Shown one piece after another: positions 1 through 5,346 of a stretch of DNA of 7,133 nucleotides (positions are counted from its first letter, which is position 1; each line of letters starts with the position of its first letter). Origin of the DNA: Cardiobacteriales bacterium (GTDB lineage: Bacteria > Pseudomonadota > Gammaproteobacteria > Cardiobacteriales > Wohlfahrtiimonadaceae); assembly GCA_030150565.1 (NCBI GenBank), contig JASLFR010000037.1, positions 1 to 7,133 of the forward strand. The letters run 5' to 3'. The position numbers and the translations under genes were made by a program. The notes under the pieces are model-generated. The model was not told the DNA's origin, searched no databases, and was given only the letters and a program-made list of their open reading frames with translations.

Positions 1-1131
1 ATCAGTGATCGACTTAATCGTTCCTGAGAGTTTGTCATCTTTGTTGTACTTCATCTCGAACTCTTCCCATGGGTTGGGCTGGCACTGTTTCATACCAAGT
101 GAGATGCGGCGACGATCTTCATCGATATCGAGAACCACAACATTCACCTCTTCACCAACGCTTACCATTTTTGAAGGGTTAACGTTTTTGTTTGTCCAAT
201 CCATTTCAGATACGTGAACAAGACCTTCGATCCCATCTTCGATCTCAACAAAACAACCGTAATCAGTAATGTTGGTCACTTTACCTGCAACTTGAATACC
301 TGCAGGGAAACGCATACCGATATCTTTCCATGGATCTTGACCTAACTGCTTAAGACCTAAAGAGACGCGGTTTGTTTCGCGATCAAAGCTTAATAATTTA
401 ACTTTGATTTTATCGCCAATGTTTACGATCTCTGAAGGGTGACGAACACGTCTCCATGCCATATCTGTGATATGGAGAAGACCATCAATTCCACCTAAAT
501 CGATAAACGCACCGTAATCGGTAAGGTTTTTCACTTCACCCTCAACGATGTCGCCCTCTTCAAGTGTCTTCAAGAGCTCTTCACGCTCTGCAGAGTATGC
601 TTCTTCAACCACTGCACGACGTGATACAACAATGTTGTTACGCTTCTGATCAAGTTTGATGATCTTAAGATCGAGCTCTTTCCCTTCAAGGTAAGAGATA
701 TCACGAACAGGACGAACATCAACAAGTGATCCTGGTAAGAATGCACGCTCTGTTCCTAATGTAACAGTGAAACCACCACGAACACGGCCAGAGATACGAC
801 CTTGGATGATCTCATCTGCTTCTTTCATCTTCTCGAGATGTGCCCATGTCTCTGCACGCTTCGCTTTTTCGCGTGATAGACGAGTCTCACCGAAACCATC
901 TTCTAAAGACTCAAGAACAACATCTACTTCTTGACCGATGTGAACTTCAAGTTCGCCATCTGCATCTAAGAATTCTGCACGTGGAATACGGCCTTCACTC
1001 TTAAGACCCGCATCAACGAGGACAACTTCATTCTCAACAGCAACAACCGTTGCTTTGATTACGTCGCCAACGCTGCGGCTCTCTTCTGCTGCGATGGATT
1101 GTTCAAATAACTCTGCAAAACTTAATGACAT
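1..1131 (-). CDS. rpsA: 30S ribosomal protein S1, 3' end cut by window edge
   Basis: S1 is the large RNA-binding protein of the small ribosomal subunit; it captures and unfolds mRNA during initiation. The window holds the first 377 codons of a protein that is usually about 557 residues in this class, so roughly the last third is missing. I translated it by eye from the complement: it opens MSLSFAELFEQSI and shows successive OB-fold S1 domains at about residues 20-88, 106-173, 191-261 and 278-348, with a fifth beginning near 366. The third and fourth show the classic signatures LTDYGAFIDLGGIDGLLHIT and ITDYGCFVEIEDGIEGLVHV. The two N-terminal domains are more divergent, as in E. coli, where they bind the ribosome. 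The ATG at 1131 gives the expected family N-terminus. No Shine-Dalgarno stands before it; 'GAG' about 14 bases upstream is the only purine patch. That agrees with the known non-canonical, S1-autoregulated initiation of rpsA. It lies downstream of cmk, as in E. coli. Confidence 0.97.
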   Translation of the reverse strand, partial: MSLSFAELFEQSIAAEESRSVGDVIKATVVAVENEVVLVDAGLKSEGRIPRAEFLDADGELEVHIGQEVDVVLESLEDGFGETRLSREKAKRAETWAHLEKMKEADEIIQGRISGRVRGGFTVTLGTERAFLPGSLVDVRPVRDISYLEGKELDLKIIKLDQKRNNIVVSRRAVVEEAYSAEREELLKTLEEGDIVEGEVKNLTDYGAFIDLGGIDGLLHITDMAWRRVRHPSEIVNIGDKIKVKLLSFDRETNRVSLGLKQLGQDPWKDIGMRFPAGIQVAGKVTNITDYGCFVEIEDGIEGLVHVSEMDWTNKNVNPSKMVSVGEEVNVVVLDIDEDRRRISLGMKQCQPNPWEEFEMKYNKDDKLSGTIKSITD

Positions 1132-1147
1132 AAATAAAAACTCAAAC

Positions 1148-1177
1148 GCACTGGATAGTGGGATGGATTATCCGTGC
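1148..1177 (-). promoter_or_regulatory. Stem-loop in rpsA leader
   Basis: Bases 1148-1151 (GCAC) pair with 1174-1177 (GTGC), and 1153-1157 (GGATA) with 1169-1173 (TATCC). Base 1152 is bulged. This makes a nine-pair stem around an 11-base loop. In the rpsA transcript it ends 16 bases before the ATG. The E. coli rpsA leader folds into hairpins that replace the Shine-Dalgarno and mediate feedback by S1. By position this one could do the same, which is inference. Confidence 0.5.
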
Positions 1178-1202
1178 ACCTTGTTAAAATGAATCAAATT
1201 AA

Positions 1203-1221
1203 AACTAGGCCTATCCTAGTT
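1203..1221 (-). terminator. Hairpin between cmk and rpsA, weak terminator or leader hairpin
   Basis: There is a perfect 7-base-pair stem, AACTAGG at 1203-1209 and CCTAGTT at 1215-1221, with a 5-base loop. Read on the minus strand it lies 6 bases beyond the cmk stop and runs into TTTTAATTT. It therefore resembles a modest Rho-independent terminator or attenuator after cmk. The stem has only three G:C pairs and the T-run is broken, so read-through into rpsA is likely. It may instead be the outer hairpin of the rpsA translation-control leader. Confidence 0.4.
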
Positions 1222-1227
1222 ATACCC

Positions 1228-1902
1228 CTATTTTATCTTCGCTTTATACGCTTCTAGCACCGTCTTGAAGACCTCATCAACACTCATAAAAGAGGTGTCG
1301 ATCTCGATCGCATCCGTTGCTGGAATCAGAGGCGAAGCAGCGCGAGTACGATCCCGCTCATCACGCGCCTCAATTTCAGATAAAACTCGCTCTATATTAG
1401 CGCAAACACCCGCATCTAACAACTGTTTGTATCGCCTTTTCGCCCGCTCTTCACTCGATGCGGTGAGAAATATTTTTAAGAGCGCTTTTGGAAAGATCTC
1501 ACTCCCCATATCTCGCCCATCAGCAATCAAGCCAGGTGCTTGTGCAAAATCCCTCTGCCGCTCAAGAAGTGCCTCTCTCACTTTTGGAAATTTTGCCACT
1601 TTTGACGCCTTTCCCCCCGTCTCTTCTGCCCGAATTGCCTGAGTAGAATCGACACCATCGAGAATGATTTTTAATGCTCCCCCCTCCCCTTGCTGAAATG
1701 TTAGGGGGAGCGCTAACGCTAACGGCTCAAGCCCCGCCTCATCTTCAAGATCGACCCCTTTTGCCTCTGCGTAGAGGGCTAACGCTCGATAGATCGCTCC
1801 CGAGTCGAGTAGATGCCACCCTAAATGCTCAGCTAATCGCAATGTTAATGTCCCCTTACCCACTCCACCAGGGCCATCTACTGTAATGACAGGAATCTCC
1901 AT
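1228..1902 (-). CDS. cmk: Cytidylate kinase (CMP/dCMP kinase)
   Basis: Phosphorylates CMP and dCMP to the diphosphates with ATP, in cytoplasmic pyrimidine salvage and DNA precursor supply. The 224-residue product is close to the 227 of E. coli Cmk. Residues 9-18 form the P-loop (DGPGGVGKGT). Residues 30-39 carry HLLDSGAIYR of the CMP-binding region, and residues 125-133 carry LIADGRDMG. ASSEERAKRR (148-157) and ARDERDRTRA (179-188) match the lid and substrate-binding arginine regions. An ATG at 1944 is also in frame, but the one at 1902 is preferred. It has AAGGAG nine bases upstream and gives the family N-terminus, MEIPVITVDG; the 14 extra residues have no counterpart. The usual Ser of the P-loop (GPSG) is Gly here, a conservative change. 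It is followed 96 bases later by rpsA on the same strand. Confidence 0.96.
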   Translation of the reverse strand: MEIPVITVDGPGGVGKGTLTLRLAEHLGWHLLDSGAIYRALALYAEAKGVDLEDEAGLEPLALALPLTFQQGEGGALKIILDGVDSTQAIRAEETGGKASKVAKFPKVREALLERQRDFAQAPGLIADGRDMGSEIFPKALLKIFLTASSEERAKRRYKQLLDAGVCANIERVLSEIEARDERDRTRAASPLIPATDAIEIDTSFMSVDEVFKTVLEAYKAKIK

Positions 1903-1911
1903 TATGTATCG

Positions 1912-1917
1912 CTCCTT
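1912..1917 (-). promoter_or_regulatory. Shine-Dalgarno that fixes the cmk start
   Basis: The minus strand reads AAGGAG here, nine bases before the ATG at 1902. It decides in favour of the shorter Cmk over the in-frame upstream ATG at 1944, which overlaps the candidate -10 element. Confidence 0.8.
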
Positions 1918-1943
1918 AAAGAATTTACCGATAGAATCGCCCA

Positions 1944-1952
1944 ATTATGACA
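1944..1952 (-). promoter_or_regulatory. Candidate extended -10 promoter for cmk
   Basis: The minus strand reads TGTCATAAT, matching the extended -10 pattern TGnTATAAT except for the first base of the hexamer. No good -35 lies 16-18 bases upstream; an extended -10 does not require one. Transcription would start near 1937, leaving a leader of about 35 bases that contains the cmk ribosome-binding site. Read by eye only. Confidence 0.4.
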
Positions 1953-2003
1953 CAAGCGCCCCTCTCCACTCCCCACAATCGCATAAGAAATAGTCATCAG
2001 TAG

Positions 2004-2033
2004 AAGACACTCCCAATAAGCTCATGGTAAATT
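2004..2033 (+). promoter_or_regulatory. Weak candidate promoter for the hem operon
   Basis: AAGACA (2004-2009) and TAAATT (2028-2033) each match four of six sigma-70 consensus bases, with 18 bases between. The predicted start near 2040 would fall in the palindrome at 2033-2042 and leave a leader of roughly 88 bases. Some promoter must lie in 1903-2127 because cmk and hemC diverge; this is the best match I see, but it is weak. Confidence 0.25.
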
Positions 2034-2042
2034 AGAGCTCTA
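2033..2042. repeat. 10-bp perfect palindrome upstream of hemC
   Basis: TAGAGCTCTA is its own reverse complement and sits at the presumed hem transcription start. It could be a protein-binding half-site pair, but a 10-bp palindrome can occur by chance and I recognise no regulator for it. Confidence 0.25.
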
Positions 2043-2048
2043 TTGCGC

Positions 2049-2079
2049 ACTTACCCTCACTCAACCAAAAGGGTGAAGT
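2049..2079 (+). repeat. Imperfect inverted repeat in the hemC leader
   Basis: ACTTACCC (2049-2056) pairs with GGGTGAAGT (2071-2079), giving eight pairs with one bulged G at 2075 and a 14-base loop. It would form a small leader hairpin about 50 bases before the hemC start. There is no following T-run, so it is not a terminator. Function unknown. Confidence 0.3.
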
Positions 2080-2127
2080 CGCCTCAACCGCTCAATCATT
2101 GATCAAAAGAAGAGAGAGAATTATTAA

Positions 2128-3051
2128 ATGAAGTTAACTATCGCAACTCGTGAAAGCCCATTAGCTCTATGGCAAGCCAATCATGTAAAAGCAAAACTTG
2201 AGGCGCATCATCCCGATTTAGAGGTGGTAATCAATGGTATGACCACAAAAGGGGATCAGATGCTCTCCTCCCCTTTAAGTAAAATTGGGGGCAAAGGGCT
2301 CTTCATTAAGGAGCTTGAAGTGGCGATGCTTGAGGGGCGGGCTGATATTGCTGTTCACTCAATGAAAGATGTACCAATGAGTGCGAGCATTCCTGAGGGT
2401 TTCGCCGTTCCTGTTGTTTTAGAGCGTGCCGATCCGCGCGATGCTTTTGTCTCCTTTAAATATAAATCACTCGATGACCTCCCTAAAGGTGCTGTAATCG
2501 GCTCTTGCTCCCTTCGCCGCCGTGCACAACTATTAGCGCGCCGCCCCGATCTTGTGATTAAAGATCTACGAGGCAATGTAAACACCCGCCTTCAGAAGTT
2601 AAAAGATGGTGAGTTTGACGCAACCCTCCTTGCAAGTGCAGGGCTCATTCGTCTCGGTTTTGAGGAGTATATTACGGAGAATTTAAGCCAAGATATCTCT
2701 CTTCCCGCCGTAGGTCAGGGAGCGATCGGGATTGAGTGCCTTGCAGATAATGAAAAGGTGTTACAACTCATTGCGCCACTCAACCATGAAGAGACCTCCA
2801 TTCGAGTCGCTGCTGAGCGTGCCTTTAATAATCGCTTAAATGGTGGTTGCCAAGCGCCTATCGCAGGATATGCTGAATTGACTGAAAAAGGGTTATGGCT
2901 TCGTGGATTAGTGGGCGATCTCGATAGTGGTGAAATCCTCTATCATGAAGTGATTGGCGCTCCCGAAGAGGCTCAAAATATTGGTCTTGAATTGGCAGAG
3001 ATTCTCTTAGAGAAAGGAGCGGGGCGCATCCTCGATAAGATCTATGGATAG
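2128..3051 (+). CDS. hemC: Porphobilinogen deaminase (hydroxymethylbilane synthase)
   Basis: Cytoplasmic enzyme that joins four porphobilinogen molecules into the linear tetrapyrrole hydroxymethylbilane, the substrate of HemD. The 307 residues fit the family (about 310). Visible landmarks: ATRESPLALWQANHV at 6-20; KIGGKGLFIKELE at 52-64; HSMKDVP at 77-83, with the catalytic Asp at 81; the arginine cluster SLRRRAQL at 128-135, which holds the growing chain; and LPAVGQGAIGIE at 192-203. NGGCQAPIAGYA at 238-249 contains Cys241, the attachment site of the dipyrromethane cofactor. All key residues are present, so it should be active. The ATG at 2128 gives the exact family N-terminus (MKLTIATRES). 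The ribosome-binding site is only a purine run (AGAGAGAGA, 2111-2119). First gene of the operon; its last 8 bases overlap hemD, which implies translational coupling. Confidence 0.98.
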   Translation: MKLTIATRESPLALWQANHVKAKLEAHHPDLEVVINGMTTKGDQMLSSPLSKIGGKGLFIKELEVAMLEGRADIAVHSMKDVPMSASIPEGFAVPVVLERADPRDAFVSFKYKSLDDLPKGAVIGSCSLRRRAQLLARRPDLVIKDLRGNVNTRLQKLKDGEFDATLLASAGLIRLGFEEYITENLSQDISLPAVGQGAIGIECLADNEKVLQLIAPLNHEETSIRVAAERAFNNRLNGGCQAPIAGYAELTEKGLWLRGLVGDLDSGEILYHEVIGAPEEAQNIGLELAEILLEKGAGRILDKIYG

Positions 3052-5335
3052 AGTAGACTTAAAGAATTTAGGGGTCATCATCACACGCCCTAAAGGGCAG
3101 ACAAAACTCCTAACGCCTAAGGTGAATGGTGCAGGAGGGAGCGCTTTTGAAGTACCAGCACTTGAGATTTGCGATAGCCACACCCCAAAAGAGGAGATTG
3201 AAGCACTCTTAAGTGGCTCCGATCTCTTCGATTACCTTCTCTTCACAAGCCCCAATTCCGTCACTTACGGCTTAAAGTTTGGATTAACACTCCCTAAAAA
3301 GGGGGAGAAGGGGCCTGAGCTCATCGCAATCGGCACAGGAACTGAGAATGCTTTAAAAGAGGTGACCGATCACCCCATCATTAAAGCGCCAAAACCGTAT
3401 ACATCAGAAGCGCTCATTGAGGAGCTAAAGACGGTAGATCTTTCGGGGCGCTCCCTTCTTCTAATTAGTGGTGAAGGGGGAAGACGCATTTTAGGAGATT
3501 CGTTGCGGGATGATTATGGCGCCCACACTCAATATATCGATGTCTACCGCCGTAAAAAGCCCTCCTCCTTCCCTCTCGATGAGGTGAAAAAACATGGGGA
3601 GAATCACCCCTTAATTCTGCTAATTACCAGTCAAGAGGCGCTCTCTAATATCGATTCCGCTCTAAAAGAGAGTGGTATTAAACCGAAGCTTGCCGCCACA
3701 ATTGTTGGGAGCGATCGGCTACGAGCCCATGCTCAGAGCTTAGGCTACTCCCCCATCATCGTTGCTGCTTCTGCACTTGAGGCGGATATGTGGCAGAGCA
3801 TTCAAGAACATGCATCCCATTTTTCTTCCCTACATAGGATGAGGAGTACCGTTATGGAACATTTATCGAAAGAGCATTCCCAAAAAATCGACCCAAAAGA
3901 GTCCCACCCAATAGCAGAAGAGGCCGCTCAAGAGATGCTTGAAGAGGGCGCACCTCTCTTTGAAGAGGATCGCCAAGAGAAAGAGAGGGAGCAGAGTGCA
4001 ATTGAGGCGGATAATACTCCACTCCCCTCTACAGATTCTATCGATGATCGAGTGATTATTAAAAAATCGGGAGGCTTTACCTCAGCACTCGCTCTTCTCC
4101 TTGCCCTAGGTGCTGCAGGGCTTGCAGGCTACAACTACTACGAAGCGAATCTTGCTCCTAAAAGTAGCCCCAACTTCTCCACCAAAGAGGAGGTGGAGGC
4201 GCTAAAAGGGGCGCACAACTCGCTCTCTAATGAGTTATCTCAACTCAGTCATCGATTCGATGGACTCCCTAAAGAGCAGATCATCACCCCAGAAGAGGTA
4301 GCTCAGCTCCGTGCACAGATTGAGCGCTTAAGTGATGTTGATGCCCTTGCGATCAATCTTCAAGAGTTAGAGCAATCATTAAAAGATAAGAGCTTCACCC
4401 TTGAAGGGGCGACCATCACCCTCTCAGAGCAGCAGGCGAATTTCCAAAAAGAGCTCAACACCCTCGCAGAGCAGATTGAAGCGCAAGGGGGGGATCTCTC
4501 TCAAATCAACGCAATTGCCGATGAAGCGGAGCGGATCGCTTCAAATTTCTCTCTAAAGATGGAGGAGGAGTTTCAGCGCCAACGTCAAGTGGTTCAAGAG
4601 GCAGAGCGACTCATTAAAGCGGTTAAAGAGAGCGCAGACTTTGATGCCCTCACCTTCAATGAGATTGAATATCTCCTCAATGTTGCAAATTATAAATTGA
4701 CCCTTGAGGGGAATCTTCCCGCAGCTATTGAGACCTTAACGCAGGTGAATGATCGCCTTGAGCGCATTAACCACCTCAACTTTGAGACGACAAAAGAGCG
4801 TCTTCAGAACCGTCTTGAAGCACTTAGAGCGATTAAACCTATCGACCTTCAAGCAGAATCAGAAAAGATCAGAGCGATTAGTGAAGCAGTTAGCGAGGCG
4901 ACACTACTTCTTGACCCCACCATTTCAGAGCTTAAAGATGAATTGCAGAGCAAAAAGAGTGGCAAAGAGGGAGAAAATTGGTTCACCAATGTTAAAGAGA
5001 ACTTAACCCCCCTCTTTGTTGCGGGGAATAGACGTCTCGATGATCCCCAATTTCTCCACGCTGATGATCGCTTTATGATTAATCAAAATATTCAATTACT
5101 GCTCAATAGTGCAAAGAGCTCACTCCTTCAAGGGGAGGAAGCATTAATGAAAGAGCAGCTTAAGGAGGCGAAAGGGTGGATTGAGCACTACTACGCACAA
5201 GATGATAGCGCTGCAACAAGAGCGATTATCGAAATTGAAGCGCTCCTTAAGCTCAATTTAACACCCGATTACCCAAGCTTAGAGCCGATCATTAATGCAT
5301 TTAATGCAACACGTGCACTCTACAGCCAACCTTAA
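3044..5335 (+). CDS. hemDX: HemD-HemX fusion: uroporphyrinogen-III synthase plus HemX membrane protein
   Basis: A single 763-codon frame joins two proteins that are separate in E. coli. Residues 1 to about 258 are uroporphyrinogen-III synthase, which closes hydroxymethylbilane with inversion of ring D. They show GVIITRPKGQ (10-19), LLFTSPNSV (65-73), LLISGEGGRRILGDSL (139-154), YIDVYRR (164-170) and the closing strand GYSPIIVAASALEADM (234-249). The family is poorly conserved; this is a fair match at the usual length. Residues 271-763 are HemX: an acidic, charged segment (about 271-335), one membrane helix (about 346-366) preceded by KK, coiled-coil (about 380-530), then the HemX core with EIEYLLNVANYKLTLEGNLP (540-559) and LTPLFVAGNRR (654-664). 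The positive-inside rule puts HemD in the cytoplasm and the HemX core in the periplasm. HemX resembles nothing with methyltransferase residues, despite its old name. The ATG overlaps the hemC stop by 8 bases and has no clear Shine-Dalgarno. HemD-HemX fusions are, from memory, annotated in other proteobacteria. Confidence 0.9.
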   Translation: MDRVDLKNLGVIITRPKGQTKLLTPKVNGAGGSAFEVPALEICDSHTPKEEIEALLSGSDLFDYLLFTSPNSVTYGLKFGLTLPKKGEKGPELIAIGTGTENALKEVTDHPIIKAPKPYTSEALIEELKTVDLSGRSLLLISGEGGRRILGDSLRDDYGAHTQYIDVYRRKKPSSFPLDEVKKHGENHPLILLITSQEALSNIDSALKESGIKPKLAATIVGSDRLRAHAQSLGYSPIIVAASALEADMWQSIQEHASHFSSLHRMRSTVMEHLSKEHSQKIDPKESHPIAEEAAQEMLEEGAPLFEEDRQEKEREQSAIEADNTPLPSTDSIDDRVIIKKSGGFTSALALLLALGAAGLAGYNYYEANLAPKSSPNFSTKEEVEALKGAHNSLSNELSQLSHRFDGLPKEQIITPEEVAQLRAQIERLSDVDALAINLQELEQSLKDKSFTLEGATITLSEQQANFQKELNTLAEQIEAQGGDLSQINAIADEAERIASNFSLKMEEEFQRQRQVVQEAERLIKAVKESADFDALTFNEIEYLLNVANYKLTLEGNLPAAIETLTQVNDRLERINHLNFETTKERLQNRLEALRAIKPIDLQAESEKIRAISEAVSEATLLLDPTISELKDELQSKKSGKEGENWFTNVKENLTPLFVAGNRRLDDPQFLHADDRFMINQNIQLLLNSAKSSLLQGEEALMKEQLKEAKGWIEHYYAQDDSAATRAIIEIEALLKLNLTPDYPSLEPIINAFNATRALYSQP
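3842..3846 (+). promoter_or_regulatory. Internal Shine-Dalgarno for free HemX
   Basis: AGGAG ends seven bases before an in-frame ATG at 3854, ideal spacing for initiation. It is stronger than the sites before hemC or hemD. It lies exactly where HemD homology has ended and HemX begins, as expected if hemX was, or still is, translated on its own. Confidence 0.6.
3854..5335 (+). CDS. hemX: Possible separate HemX product from internal start within hemDX
   Basis: This is the HemX part of the fused frame, listed as an alternative product and not as a second locus. The ATG at 3854 is codon 271 of hemDX, in frame, with AGGAG seven bases upstream. Translation from it gives a 493-residue protein beginning MEHLSKEHSQKID, with the membrane helix about 76 residues in. 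That is the normal HemX architecture: short charged cytoplasmic N-terminus, one helix, periplasmic coiled-coil and core. E. coli HemX is 393 residues, so this one has a longer cytoplasmic segment and coiled-coil. In E. coli, HemX is a membrane protein of unsettled function encoded with hemC, hemD and hemY. Whether free HemX is really made cannot be decided from sequence. Confidence 0.45.
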   Translation: MEHLSKEHSQKIDPKESHPIAEEAAQEMLEEGAPLFEEDRQEKEREQSAIEADNTPLPSTDSIDDRVIIKKSGGFTSALALLLALGAAGLAGYNYYEANLAPKSSPNFSTKEEVEALKGAHNSLSNELSQLSHRFDGLPKEQIITPEEVAQLRAQIERLSDVDALAINLQELEQSLKDKSFTLEGATITLSEQQANFQKELNTLAEQIEAQGGDLSQINAIADEAERIASNFSLKMEEEFQRQRQVVQEAERLIKAVKESADFDALTFNEIEYLLNVANYKLTLEGNLPAAIETLTQVNDRLERINHLNFETTKERLQNRLEALRAIKPIDLQAESEKIRAISEAVSEATLLLDPTISELKDELQSKKSGKEGENWFTNVKENLTPLFVAGNRRLDDPQFLHADDRFMINQNIQLLLNSAKSSLLQGEEALMKEQLKEAKGWIEHYYAQDDSAATRAIIEIEALLKLNLTPDYPSLEPIINAFNATRALYSQP

Positions 5336-5341
5336 GGAGGT
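5334..5341 (+). promoter_or_regulatory. Strong Shine-Dalgarno for hemY, overlapping the hemDX stop
   Basis: AAGGAGGT is a full match to the anti-Shine-Dalgarno. Its first two A's are the last two bases of the hemDX TAA stop (5333-5335). Six bases separate GGAGG from the GTG at 5347. The nearby ATG at 5345 is followed directly by TGA, so it cannot be the start. Confidence 0.85.
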
Positions 5342-5346
5342 GTGAT

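Noticed and set aside
5..217. Open frame of 70 codons on the plus strand
   Set aside because: It lies antisense to rpsA coding sequence, has no family resemblance, and is a shadow of that gene.
1167..1197. rpsA promoter TTGATT-19-GATAAT on the minus strand
   Set aside because: The spacing is too long, and the start point would fall inside the leader hairpin, removing half of it.
1265..1886. Two plus-strand open frames inside cmk
   Set aside because: They are antisense to a clearly recognised gene, and their composition (Ser/Arg or Pro/Leu-rich) is typical of shadow frames.
1903..1944. N-terminal extension of Cmk from the ATG at 1944
   Set aside because: The extra 14 residues match nothing in the family, and the AAGGAG site fits the ATG at 1902.
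2099..2106. TTGATCAA as an FNR/Anr operator before hemC
   Set aside because: That operator needs four bases between its TTGAT and ATCAA halves; here the halves are overlapped into one short palindrome.
4749..5006. 85-codon open frame inside the hemX part
   Set aside because: It overlaps well-supported HemX core sequence in another frame, and no ribosome-binding site was seen.
3044..5335. HemX part as a true uroporphyrinogen-III methyltransferase (CysG/CobA type)
   Set aside because: None of the glycine-rich SAM-binding motifs of that family are visible; the segment is a membrane helix plus coiled-coil of the HemX family, and the methyltransferase name is a legacy annotation.
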